A stretch of 64,000 nt of DNA. It comes from JAQWRV01 sp045564915 (GTDB lineage Bacteria > Pseudomonadota > Alphaproteobacteria > Rhodospirillales > Rhodospirillaceae). A model generated the notes under the pieces. It worked only from the letters and a program-made list of their open reading frames with translations, had not been told where the DNA came from and searched no databases. Positions 1 to 7,992 of the stretch are shown here, in pieces. Each line of letters begins with the position of its first letter. Within the stretch, counting starts at the first letter, position 1. Where the stretch lies: NCBI GenBank assembly GCA_045564915.1, contig JBJLGL010000011.1, forward strand, positions 186,001 to 250,000, in the 5' to 3' direction. The position numbers and the translations under genes were made by a program.

Positions 1-696
1 GGATTCAATACAATTAAAACTAAATACGGATATTTGCTTGCAGACCAAAGGTATATGACACTTTACACAAACAGCACCGATACACCGTTTGCGTCTAGTT
101 GTAATGTCGACTGCGCAAAAACCTGGCAGCCTGCTGAAGCCTGGTGGCGTGCGCGGACAAACTTACCTGATTGGTCTTTAATTGATCGCCGGGATGGCAA
201 CAAGCAATGGGCCTATAAAAGGCAGCCACTCTATCGTTATGCGGGCGATTTCCAATCAGGGGAAATCACAGGTGATGGTGTTGATAACTTTATTGCTGTT
301 GTACTCGAACCACCGCCAGCTTTGCCGGGATGGATTACCATGCAGCATTCGGATGCTGGTCTGCTCCTGGCAGATTCTGCTGGCAATACTCTATATGCCT
401 ATGACCTGCCGGAGAATCGTGCTTTCGGCACCCCATTCGACATAGGAACAAGCCGTGATATGGCTACACCACATTTATGGAGCCCAATCTACGGAGAGAG
501 CTCTACCAACTCTATTGGCCACTGGTCTGTCCAGGATATAGGAGATGGCCGTTATCAGTGGGCATACAAAGGATTAAGGATTTTTGTCTATAAGGGGGAC
601 AAGGAGCCGGGCGATCTTAATGGCCAGCGAGGTACAGATCGCTACTGGCGTACCATCATGCAAAATGGTGAAGACATGGCCGGAGCAGGAAGATAG
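1..696 (+). CDS. Secreted repeat protein, COG4315-like (5' truncated)
   Basis: The reading frame is open to base 1, so the N-terminus with any signal peptide or lipobox lies outside the window. The visible ~231 residues carry several short motifs of the form Y-x-aromatic-x-x-D, such as PLYRYAGD, TLYAYD and RIFVYKGD. These are typical of the COG4315 'secreted repeat of unknown function' lipoproteins. One Cys pair (SSCNVDCAKTW) is the conserved disulfide-like signature that precedes a W-x-P stretch in this family. Two homologous halves are visible, about residues 15-95 and 115-220. The molecular role of the family is unknown; export to the periplasm or cell surface is inferred. It converges on the methyltransferase at 791-2014. 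Confidence 0.75.
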   Translation, partial: GFNTIKTKYGYLLADQRYMTLYTNSTDTPFASSCNVDCAKTWQPAEAWWRARTNLPDWSLIDRRDGNKQWAYKRQPLYRYAGDFQSGEITGDGVDNFIAVVLEPPPALPGWITMQHSDAGLLLADSAGNTLYAYDLPENRAFGTPFDIGTSRDMATPHLWSPIYGESSTNSIGHWSVQDIGDGRYQWAYKGLRIFVYKGDKEPGDLNGQRGTDRYWRTIMQNGEDMAGAGR

Positions 697-735
697 CAAG
701 GGCACATGCCTCAACTGCAGATATGCGCAAAAATG

Positions 736-765
736 AACCGCCCGGCCAGTGCAGGCCGGGCGGTT
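736..765 (-). terminator. Rho-independent terminator, perfect 12-bp hairpin
   Basis: A perfect inverted repeat, AACCGCCCGGCC / GGCCGGGCGGTT, encloses the 6-nt loop AGTGCA between two convergent genes. Read on the minus strand the stem is followed by CATTTTTGC, a U-run that fits intrinsic termination of the methyltransferase gene at 791-2014. On the plus strand no U-run follows, so termination of the left gene would be weaker. Confidence 0.75.
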
Positions 766-790
766 CCAATCAACCAGTAAGAGGTAACTA

Positions 791-2014
791 TTATGTAGGT
801 TTAATTCCCATAATGTTGCGAACGCGCCGCCGGTTGCTATAGGGGTTCATGTTCATGCTGCGATAGGTCTCTTTGGCTTCGTCCCTATTCAGCAACATGC
901 CGGCACGACGGATCTCACCTTCAAAGTCCGCATTTTGGTAGTCGTAAAGCCAGGGCTCATGGTTCCATCTATAGGTCATCCAATCACGAATTCTCCGCCA
1001 GGCCCTACGATCCTGTGCTTTGCGGGAAGGATTGGTATAGAAGTCAACCGGATAGTACACCCCACCAGGCCGCAGGACACGCGACGTCTCTTGTATAATT
1101 TTGTATGTGGCGTCCTCGGGAACTTCGTGATGAAGTATGTAAGACGTAACTATATCGAAATACCCATCAGGAAAGCCTGTATCTTCGGCCAATGCATGAC
1201 GAAAGTTAACGTCGACACCCATATCGACAGCCCTCATATGTGCATAGCGAACCATAGGTGCACCAACGTCGATGCCCCAAACCTCCGCATCCGGATAACG
1301 TTGTTTTAGAGCTACAGCTTGCTGGCCACAGCTGCAACCGGCGTCGAGGATACGTTTCACCTTGCCGTCTGCTGGAAGGGGAATAGATCTAGCCAAATTT
1401 CTATGCAACTCATCCTGATAGTTACGGCCATTATAAAAGTTGTTTGTGCCGTAGTGATAAATGTGTCCAGCAAACGGATCACCAGTATACCCACCTGGCT
1501 GCATATGGATTTCATGTTTGCTGTATTCTGGCTCTATACCCGGGTTAAGCTCCAGAATACCTGGCCCCGCTTTATCCGTAGCCTCCATTTCGGACATGTA
1601 GGCATCAAAGTTTCCATGGAACTCATCGTAAAGCTGGGACCACATGTGTTTTTGGAGACGTTGCCAGCTATGATTGCGAAACGCGATGACAGGATCATCT
1701 TTAAGCATTTCAATGGCAGTTTCTTGAGCTACTTCATCTTCAGGGCCGTAGCCATTAGCTTCTAAGATCTGAATGGCCCGCTTTTCCGCAGCTGCTGTGA
1801 GTTCGCCATTGATCCACATACGAGTGCTGGTGCTCATCTCATCGTAGCTTTCCAGATCCAGCGTTGGCAAACGCTCGAGAATTCCATCAGTCCCGCGTGG
1901 CTCCACATCAAGTCCTGCGATCTTGGCAAGTGCCGCGGTTGAAGGCCCTGCCACCAGAAAGCCAGCAGCGCCCGCTGCGCCGAGGGCCGTTCGCCTGTCA
2001 AAATTTTGACTCAT
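791..2014 (-). CDS. Tat-exported SAM-dependent methyltransferase
   Basis: A 407-residue protein. The first 30 residues look like a twin-arginine signal: DRRTALGAAGAAGFL, then a hydrophobic stretch and AALA. The C-terminal half (about 220-345) is a class I methyltransferase: motif I LDAGCSCGQQAVAL, the acidic loop GIDVGAPMV, and the post-motif FDIVTSYILHHEVPE. Residues 40-210 match no domain I can name. An exported SAM-dependent enzyme is unusual because SAM is cytoplasmic, so the RR stretch may instead be a cryptic or non-functional leader. Start: ATG at 2014; no strong Shine-Dalgarno seen. It stands alone on its strand, and a clear terminator follows at 736-765. Confidence 0.75.
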   Translation of the reverse strand: MSQNFDRRTALGAAGAAGFLVAGPSTAALAKIAGLDVEPRGTDGILERLPTLDLESYDEMSTSTRMWINGELTAAAEKRAIQILEANGYGPEDEVAQETAIEMLKDDPVIAFRNHSWQRLQKHMWSQLYDEFHGNFDAYMSEMEATDKAGPGILELNPGIEPEYSKHEIHMQPGGYTGDPFAGHIYHYGTNNFYNGRNYQDELHRNLARSIPLPADGKVKRILDAGCSCGQQAVALKQRYPDAEVWGIDVGAPMVRYAHMRAVDMGVDVNFRHALAEDTGFPDGYFDIVTSYILHHEVPEDATYKIIQETSRVLRPGGVYYPVDFYTNPSRKAQDRRAWRRIRDWMTYRWNHEPWLYDYQNADFEGEIRRAGMLLNRDEAKETYRSMNMNPYSNRRRVRNIMGIKPT

Positions 2015-2399
2015 GTCTATGTCTCCATTGCTAAATACATTCCAATATATTTTCGGAATGAAAGGAATATTAATTTAGCCGGAGACCGCAGGCAGGAACC
2101 GGAAGATCTAAAACGCGGTTCTTTAATAAAGCACACAGTTTTCGGCTATTTTCTGTTCTGGAGAAAACGAGAAGTTCCAGTGTGCGAATCTAGATTTTAC
2201 GCCTCTAGCAGCGCTAAGGCAATGAAAAGCAGTATTTTTCTTAGCGGCGCGAGCTGCTGGCACTTTGAACAGTTTGCACCCGAGCAGGGTGGGTCCAATC
2301 GCTTTTGTCTTTTTGGCCCCGGAACTAAGGGGAAAAAGGCCAGAAGTTGCCCCAAGGCTATTCTTTGATTTGGTGGTTAATCCCGCAACGCTGCGGATC
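2015..2399. other. Intergenic region with no convincing gene
   Basis: A 385-bp gap between two minus-strand genes. Open frames on both strands lack family motifs, ribosome sites or normal composition. The gap must hold the promoter of the Tat-methyltransferase gene and the 3' end of the phosphatidyltransferase transcript. No tRNA or obvious hairpin terminator was recognised. Confidence 0.4.
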
Positions 2400-3170
2400 T
2401 TAATGTCTCTGCCCATTAATAGGGTGTCTATCCGGGTCATGTTTGAGTGACCATATCATGTCTGTGGCAAAGGATAGAGTGAGTAAACCAACCGCGGCTG
2501 CGAGCACAACCGTTTCCAACGTTGGCCCAAGCAGTGGGGGTAGGCAGGCTAACAACGCAGCTGTTTGAATCACTGCCACTGCTTGACGCCGTTTGCGCGG
2601 CACCAAGGGCTGCCTGAGTCTAGCGAGCAATAGACCTGCCCCCAAGTATAGATATCGCAGCAGCCCAGCCCACAGTACCCACCACCCCATTCGACCAGCT
2701 TCGATTACGAGGAGGCAAAGAATGAGAATAAAGAAGCCATCGAGTTCCATGTCGAAGCGGGCGCCGAAGGGCCCGGCGGTGCCGGTGCGGCGAGCGATCC
2801 AGCCGTCCACACCATCAAGGACCAAGGCAAAGATTCCAATAAAGATAATCAAGAAGCTAGACTCGGTAACGGCCTGGGGAAAACTAATAAACCCCGCAAA
2901 AACGCTAATAAGGACCGCACGACCCAAAGTAATGGTATTGGCTAGGCCAAATGGCTGGCCTGCGGCGTATTTAGGATATTTAGTCCATACCCAGATAGAG
3001 ATGAGGACATAGGCGAAGCTTGCTAAGAACAGATGGTCGGCCAATATAGGGTTGGACCACCACAGGACCAGTTCAACTATGATCAGCAGGAAAAAGCCAT
3101 AGGCAAGTATAGCTGCAGGTCCGGCCACAACCAGGCGATGCAGAATAGGGTTGGGATTGCTTTCGCTCAT
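2400..3170 (-). CDS. CDP-alcohol phosphatidyltransferase family membrane protein
   Basis: A 256-residue integral membrane enzyme with about six to seven hydrophobic helices. It carries the complete family signature D-G-x2-A-R-x8-G-x3-D-x3-D: D122, G123, A126, R127, G136, D140, D144. In this family these residues bind Mg2+ and the CDP-alcohol and transfer the phospho-alcohol headgroup to an acceptor hydroxyl in the inner membrane. The alcohol substrate cannot be told from sequence. It is transcribed divergently from the dehydrogenase-PTPS-glycosyltransferase-methyltransferase operon, with about 90 bp between the start codons. That suggests a shared control region and a linked role, perhaps attaching the pathway product to a lipid. 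Confidence 0.88.
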   Translation of the reverse strand: MSESNPNPILHRLVVAGPAAILAYGFFLLIIVELVLWWSNPILADHLFLASFAYVLISIWVWTKYPKYAAGQPFGLANTITLGRAVLISVFAGFISFPQAVTESSFLIIFIGIFALVLDGVDGWIARRTGTAGPFGARFDMELDGFFILILCLLVIEAGRMGWWVLWAGLLRYLYLGAGLLLARLRQPLVPRKRRQAVAVIQTAALLACLPPLLGPTLETVVLAAAVGLLTLSFATDMIWSLKHDPDRHPINGQRH

Positions 3171-3263
3171 AGCCGTTTTCTATTTGACCTTTGAAATTAT
3201 AGTCTTACTAAGACCTATGGCAAACCCAAGCTCACCATGGCGCCACCGTTTGGACAAGCCCAA
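3171..3263. promoter_or_regulatory. Divergent promoter region of the pterin-like cluster
   Basis: About 90 bp separate the start codons of the minus-strand phosphatidyltransferase and the plus-strand dehydrogenase. The region is AT-rich (TTGACC near 3184, and TATAGTCTTA). It must carry both promoters, but I cannot assign -35/-10 boxes with certainty. Confidence 0.35.
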
Positions 3264-4247
3264 ATGAATGAAACCCAAGCCCGTGCGTTTTGGATCGTGG
3301 AACCAGGACGGGGTGAAATCAGATCCACGCTCCTCAGCGATCTCGCCGTAGGTGAAGTTCGTGTCCGTACGCTCTACACTGCCTTGAGCCTGGGGACGGA
3401 GCGGCTAATTTTTAGGGGCGGGGTTCCAAGGTCTCAATACGAAGCTATGCGGGCACCCTTTCAGGATGGGGATTTTCCCGGACCGGTGAAATATGGCTAT
3501 TGCAATGTCGGTTTGGTGGAAAAGGGCCCTGAACACCTTTTGGGGCGGACAGTGTTTTGTCTTTATCCCCATCAGGATACCTACATTGTCAATGCTGATA
3601 ATGTGGTGCTCTTGCCCGATGGGTTGCCTCCCAGGCGGGCTGTGCTTGCCGCCAACATGGAAACCGCCGTTAACGGGTTGTGGGACGCAGGCTCTCTGAT
3701 GGGCTGCCGGATTGCGATCCTCGGTGCCGGGGTCGTTGGCTGCATGATGGCCGTTCTCGCGTCTCGTATTCCGGGAACGGACGTACAGTTATTAGATATA
3801 AATCCGGAAAAAGCCGCTATAGCAAAAGACCTTAATATTGCCTTTACAGCACCCGAACAGCATCTAGGCAATGCGGATATTGTGGTGGAAGCTACCGGGG
3901 CTGCCGCAGGATTAGATACGGCTTTGGGTCTTGCGGGATTTGAAGCTAGTGTAGTGGTGATGAGTTGGTACGGTGATATAAAGGTTCCGTTATCCCTTGG
4001 CGGGAATTTTCATTCGCGCCGATTGAAAATTTATTCTTCGCAAGTGAGTACAGTAGCCCCATCTCACCGTGCGCGCTGGTCTAACCGCGACCGGCTAGAG
4101 CTTGCGCTTGACATACTGAAGGACGAAATCTTCGACCACCTCGTTACCGACGACAGCCACTTCGAAGATTTACCGGATACTTTTGCCGCGCTTTCCAGTG
4201 ATCCGCGCGGTGCCCTGTGCCATGTTATCGACTACAGTAAATCATGA
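3264..4247 (+). CDS. MDR-family dehydrogenase, zinc-alcohol-dehydrogenase-like
   Basis: About 327 residues of the medium-chain dehydrogenase/reductase fold. An N-terminal GroES-like part (TALSLGTERLIFRG) is followed by a Rossmann domain with AILGAGVVGCMMAVL and the acidic NAD-binding residue in LLDINPEKA. The usual catalytic Cys/His zinc ligands and the four-Cys structural zinc loop are absent, as in quinone-reductase-like or bacteriochlorophyllide-dehydrogenase-like members. The ATG at 3264 fits the normal N-terminus of such proteins; an in-frame ATG at 3237 would add nine residues. It is first in a tight four-gene operon with a PTPS homologue, so a redox step on a pterin- or sugar-like intermediate is inferred, not shown. 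Confidence 0.8.
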   Translation: MNETQARAFWIVEPGRGEIRSTLLSDLAVGEVRVRTLYTALSLGTERLIFRGGVPRSQYEAMRAPFQDGDFPGPVKYGYCNVGLVEKGPEHLLGRTVFCLYPHQDTYIVNADNVVLLPDGLPPRRAVLAANMETAVNGLWDAGSLMGCRIAILGAGVVGCMMAVLASRIPGTDVQLLDINPEKAAIAKDLNIAFTAPEQHLGNADIVVEATGAAAGLDTALGLAGFEASVVVMSWYGDIKVPLSLGGNFHSRRLKIYSSQVSTVAPSHRARWSNRDRLELALDILKDEIFDHLVTDDSHFEDLPDTFAALSSDPRGALCHVIDYSKS

Positions 4248-4275
4248 ACATATTTCTCAATATACGGAAAAAGAT

Positions 4276-4674
4276 ATGTACACAGTAAGAGTGCGCGACC
4301 ATTTCATGATCGCTCATAGCTTCAACGGCGAAGTTTATGGACCCGCCCAAAGGCTACATGGTGCAACTTACGTAGTCGACGTGGAATTTCGGCGGGAGGA
4401 ATTAGATGAAGACGGTCTTGTCGTAGATATTGGACGAGCCAGCCATGCACTCAACGATGTACTTTCCAGGTTGAACTACCGTAATCTGGACGAAGACCCG
4501 GATTTTGAAGGAGAAAACACCAGTTCGGAATTCATGGCGCGGGTTGTATTTGACCGAATGGCGGAAAAGATTACACAAGGGAGTCTCGGTTCCGGAGCAA
4601 CCTCCTTGGTCTCCATGAAGGTGATCCTAAACGAATCCCATGTGGCGTCAGCGTCTTACCAGTCTGAGCTATAG
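4276..4674 (+). CDS. Divergent 6-pyruvoyl-tetrahydropterin / 6-carboxytetrahydropterin synthase homologue
   Basis: A 132-residue protein with the PTPS/QueD fold signature: an N-terminal beta strand into FMIAHSFNGEVYGP, then RLHGATYVVDVEF, VVDIG, LNYRNLD, ENTSSEF and the C-terminal NESHVASASY. Classic enzymes bind zinc with three His and use a Cys in C-x3-HGH. Here H14 and H28 remain, but the second His of HGH is Ala30 and the Cys position is Ala24, so normal PTPS or QueD chemistry is doubtful. Start: ATG 4276 with GGAAAAAG just upstream; an earlier in-frame ATG overlaps the previous gene and adds unlikely sequence. It lies 28 bp behind the dehydrogenase and 20 bp before the glycosyltransferase. 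Confidence 0.82.
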   Translation: MYTVRVRDHFMIAHSFNGEVYGPAQRLHGATYVVDVEFRREELDEDGLVVDIGRASHALNDVLSRLNYRNLDEDPDFEGENTSSEFMARVVFDRMAEKITQGSLGSGATSLVSMKVILNESHVASASYQSEL

Positions 4675-4694
4675 CTATCGTATAGTGCTGACAG

Positions 4695-5747
4695 ATGACA
4701 CCCATTTACTTTGCTGTTCCCGGGGATCTCAATAGCCGAACCGGCGGTTATATCTATGACAAACGAATCATTGAGAGCTTGCTGAGCCTTGACCAATTCG
4801 TTGAGGTTATGACGTTGACTGGAAACTTTCCGTTTCCCTCTCGAGAGGAAAAAGAAAGTGCCGAGCAGGTTTTCGGAAATCTTCCTGATGGGGCAGTCTG
4901 TGTAGTCGATGGGTTGGCCTTTGGTGCCCTACCTGAAGTAGCGGAACATCATGGAGGCCGGCTAGTTTTCATCGCCTTAATTCATCACCCACTCGCCTTG
5001 GAAACGGGCCTGACGGAAGCTGATAAGCGGAGGTTTTTTGATAATGAGAAACGAACACTCAGGATGGCCCGGGGAATCATCACGACCAGTGCCCATACTG
5101 CTAGTGAATTGCAACCCTACGGCGTAGCTAAGGATAGAATATCCGTTTGCATACCGGGCGTCGACGCAACACGTCAGGCCGTCGGATCGCAAAATAACTG
5201 CACAAATCTTCTGTGTGTAGCGACACTGACACCCCGCAAGGGGCACGATATATTGATTAAGTCGTTGGCAGCACTCAGGCATAGGCCATGGCACTTGACG
5301 TGTGTCGGTAGCGTGGACCGTAGCCCCTACACAACAAAAGTCATTCGTGACCTGATCAATGAAATGGAGCTTGAGGACTGCGTGCATCTGGTGGGTGAAT
5401 GTAGCGAGGCCGAATTATCCAATCATTACCACAGATCAGATCTGTTTGTTCTCGCCAGCCATTATGAAGGGTATGGAATGGCCATCGCCGAATCGCTGGC
5501 CCGGGGTGTTCCAGTTATCGCCACGGCAGCGGGCGCGGTTAAGGATACGGTTCCCCCTAAGGCAGGTGTGATTGTGCCCATTGGAGATCAAGACGCTCTG
5601 ACGACCGCGCTATTGGCTTATTTTGAAGATGATACTCTGCGGGGCTCTTTGGTGGCGGGTGCGCGGGCATCAAGAGATTCCTTCCCTACATGGGACAAAG
5701 CGGCCGCCACGTTTTTGCGCGCATTGCGAAAGGCTACAGAGTTATGA
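4695..5747 (+). CDS. Family 4-type glycosyltransferase (GT-B fold)
   Basis: A 350-residue GT-B enzyme. The C-terminal domain has the hallmark LLCVATLTPRKGHDILIKSL (donor-binding strand and loop), followed by FVLASHYEGYGMAIAESLA, the E-x7-E nucleotide-sugar motif of GT4, and then GVPVIATAAGAV. The N-terminal acceptor domain starts IYFAVPGDLNSRTGGYIYD, with the usual glycine-rich loop. It would move a sugar from an NDP-sugar to an acceptor in the cytoplasm. The stop codon overlaps the next start (ATGA), so it is translationally coupled to the methyltransferase. The cluster suggests that the acceptor is the product of the dehydrogenase/PTPS steps, which is inference. Confidence 0.88.
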   Translation: MTPIYFAVPGDLNSRTGGYIYDKRIIESLLSLDQFVEVMTLTGNFPFPSREEKESAEQVFGNLPDGAVCVVDGLAFGALPEVAEHHGGRLVFIALIHHPLALETGLTEADKRRFFDNEKRTLRMARGIITTSAHTASELQPYGVAKDRISVCIPGVDATRQAVGSQNNCTNLLCVATLTPRKGHDILIKSLAALRHRPWHLTCVGSVDRSPYTTKVIRDLINEMELEDCVHLVGECSEAELSNHYHRSDLFVLASHYEGYGMAIAESLARGVPVIATAAGAVKDTVPPKAGVIVPIGDQDALTTALLAYFEDDTLRGSLVAGARASRDSFPTWDKAAATFLRALRKATEL

Positions 5748-6646
5748 ATAGCTTTTCGGCCGAGTGGCTAACCTTGCGAGAAACTGCTGACGGGCGTGCC
5801 CGGAATGCTGGATTGGAGGCGAAAGTCAAATCGTTGCTAAAAAATAACGACCGTGAATGCATGATTGTCGATCTAGGCGCTGGCCGCGGCAGCAACTTCC
5901 GCTATCTAGCGCCAATTCTGGGCGGCGCTCAATCCTGGCAATTGATTGATGCAGATGAAGAACTCCTTAAGGTGGCGATACCGGCGATTGGTGAATGGGC
6001 AGAGATGCAAGGCTGGCCAATCAGGCAGGGTGATCACCAGATCGAGATAGATACTCCGAACGGCCGATGGACCGTTGCAACGGAATTAGCCGATCTTGAT
6101 CAAAACCTTGATGATCTCAAGCTTGATAATGTCGACCTGATTACAGCCTCCGCCCTGTTGGACTTGGTTTCGAAGTCATGGATAGAGCGATTGGCAGACC
6201 GTGTTCCCCGCTCTCATCCACCCTATCTATTTACCTTGTCCTACAATGGAAACTTGGTTTTTGATCCGACGGACGCTGATGATGGGTGGGTATCTAGCCT
6301 CTTGAACCAACATCAAGAAATTAACAAGGGGTTCGGAGCGGCATTAGGCCCTGCGGCCATTATGTATGTAAGAGAGGCTATGGAGAAACGGGGTTATGTA
6401 GTTGTCACCGGAGAGAGTCCCTGGCAATTAGAGAGCCGCACCCATGCAGGTGATGCGGACTTGCAACGCGTATTATTGAACGATTGGGTGACATCGTTGA
6501 CAGAGTGGCAGCCGCGGCACGGCTTGCGTCTCCAGTCCTGGTTAAATCGCCGCATCACCCTTTTGGAGAGCGGGTTTGCTACACTTCGTATTGGTCATGA
6601 AGATTTATTGTGCTGGGTAGACGGCGACACTGGTTTATCTCACTGA
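5744..6646 (+). CDS. Class I SAM-dependent methyltransferase of the pterin-like cluster
   Basis: A 300-residue protein starting at the ATG of the ATGA overlap with the glycosyltransferase; a longer in-frame start at 5690 would overlap by 58 bases and is unlikely. Motif I is IVDLGAGRGSNFRYLAP (about residue 39), followed by WQLIDADEELL for SAM ribose binding and VDLITASALLDLVS as motif IV. The central and C-terminal parts have no family name I recognise. As last gene of the operon it probably methylates the pathway product. It runs convergently into the RibD-type gene, with a 7-bp overlap of the two 3' ends. Confidence 0.82.
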   Translation: MNSFSAEWLTLRETADGRARNAGLEAKVKSLLKNNDRECMIVDLGAGRGSNFRYLAPILGGAQSWQLIDADEELLKVAIPAIGEWAEMQGWPIRQGDHQIEIDTPNGRWTVATELADLDQNLDDLKLDNVDLITASALLDLVSKSWIERLADRVPRSHPPYLFTLSYNGNLVFDPTDADDGWVSSLLNQHQEINKGFGAALGPAAIMYVREAMEKRGYVVVTGESPWQLESRTHAGDADLQRVLLNDWVTSLTEWQPRHGLRLQSWLNRRITLLESGFATLRIGHEDLLCWVDGDTGLSH

Positions 6647-7548
6647 CTCATATCAAAATCGAACATGACATCCTGCCCGAAAGAAAACTTTCGGCAGGGT
6701 GGTCGTAACGCCTCCGATAGGTCGTAAATTTCACGTAAGGTAATGCTAGGGATGCCGTCCCCGATCAGTATGGGAGCGATCGCGACCTGTAGCCGAGTCA
6801 GAACTCCGGCTTGAAGAAAACGCGAAACGGTCACGCCGCCGCCTTCAATGAATAGGCTTGTGAGACCCATCGCGAAAAGACTGTCGACAACGTGCTGCGG
6901 TGAAATTCCGCCTTCATTGGAGTTCAAGCCTAAAACTTTCAAATTAGAAGGCGATGCGGCTGCTTCCCCTACGAAACGTTTATCGCAAACCACAATTGTT
7001 GGAGTATTAGCTTCCTTGAAGATTTTGTGATTAGTCGGTATTCGGCGCGTCGGGTCGATAATGACTCTGACTGGATCAGGCCCCGATACTTTACGTGTCG
7101 TCAGCTGAGGGTCATCCAGTTCGACCGTCCGCGCACCCACGACAACCGCGTCAGAGAGAGCTCGCATGCGGTGAAGGTGCAGGATATTTTCGGGCCCGGT
7201 GACGTAATGGGATGAACCGTTTGAAGCGGCGATGCGGCCATCAATGCTCTGACCTAAGTGACCCGTGATGAATGGCAGATCCTTTGAGACCGTTGCCGGC
7301 GTAAGATATAACAAGAGCATTTCTCTTGCCGTAGTCGGCAGATCTTCAACGGGCAGCCAATCACCAGTGCCGTCCCTTACCGCCAGTACAGTACTGTCGG
7401 CGTCAGAATCAAAAACTAAGCCGGAACTGTTGTCCCAGCCGATGGACGTGGCAGACTTTGGAACTTCATTTCGCGCCGTTGTCTGTTTCAGATTGCGGAG
7501 AAAGTCCCAAATAGTATCCTGGCTCACTGCATTACCGGGGAGGGACAT
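6640..7548 (-). CDS. RibD C-terminal / dihydrofolate-reductase-like reductase
   Basis: A 302-residue protein. Residues ~95-300 are a RibD C-terminal (pyrimidine reductase, DHFR-like) domain: LGQSIDGRIA, the NADPH loop ALSDAVVVGARTVELDDPQLTTR, PVRVIIDPTRRI, and FIEGGGVTVSRFL. The first ~95 residues replace the usual deaminase domain and contain no deaminase zinc motif. NADPH-dependent reduction of a ribosylated pyrimidine or a pterin is inferred. Its position next to a PTPS homologue supports a pteridine-type substrate. It is on the opposite strand to the operon, and its 3' end overlaps the methyltransferase by 7 bp. Confidence 0.82.
   Translation of the reverse strand: MSLPGNAVSQDTIWDFLRNLKQTTARNEVPKSATSIGWDNSSGLVFDSDADSTVLAVRDGTGDWLPVEDLPTTAREMLLLYLTPATVSKDLPFITGHLGQSIDGRIAASNGSSHYVTGPENILHLHRMRALSDAVVVGARTVELDDPQLTTRKVSGPDPVRVIIDPTRRIPTNHKIFKEANTPTIVVCDKRFVGEAAASPSNLKVLGLNSNEGGISPQHVVDSLFAMGLTSLFIEGGGVTVSRFLQAGVLTRLQVAIAPILIGDGIPSITLREIYDLSEALRPPCRKFSFGQDVMFDFDMSQ
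6672..6698. terminator. Possible hairpin at the convergent gene ends
   Basis: CCTGCCCGAAAG and CTTTCGGCAGG form an 11-bp stem with one bulged C and an AAAA loop. It lies inside the 3' end of the RibD-type gene and just after the methyltransferase stop. No U-run follows on either strand, so it may only weakly terminate plus-strand transcription or protect a 3' end. Confidence 0.35.
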
Positions 7549-7992
7549 CAGATTTCCATTTCTACCCGTTACGAATTTGAGTTAAGGGCCGTGAGAGAGA
7601 ATATCGTGTTTTCTGCACCTTTCCGAGAGGGGCCGTCAGAATTGGAAGAGTCGGCTTTTACGTCTGGACTGATTTTGGAACCAAAAGACATAAAAGGACA
7701 TTGCAATCTAGATCACCTTTGTTCAAGGAAGAAACTCGCGTGAGAGGTAAAATTCCTATGGAGGGTACTCCTTGAAAGGTGTTGTTAGAGGAACCCTGGA
7801 TGATTTACAAAAGATATTTGCTGCTTCCCTTAAGCTGTAGGTTGACAGTTCTTAGCCAATGCATACTAGTTTTTTATATCAATGGCGGTCCCGGTTAATT
7901 AAAAGCGCTCAGGGCCACCCAGCCCGAACACTCTTTTCTGTGTAAACCTTTTGGCTATCGGGCGAGGCTCTATCATCACGACAAAGAGCAAA
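7549..7992. other. Intergenic region upstream of the phosphoglycerol transferase
   Basis: About 440 bp with no credible gene. It lies upstream of both flanking genes (divergent starts at 7548 and 7993), so it should hold two promoters. AT-rich stretches lie around 7680-7730 and 7840-7900. It marks a jump from the mid-GC cluster on the left to the GC-richer pair on the right, but no integrase, repeat or terminator was seen. Confidence 0.35.

Noticed and set aside
2123..2440. 105-codon minus-strand frame in the 2015-2399 gap
   Set aside because: No ribosome site, no family similarity, and it overlaps the phosphatidyltransferase 3' end.
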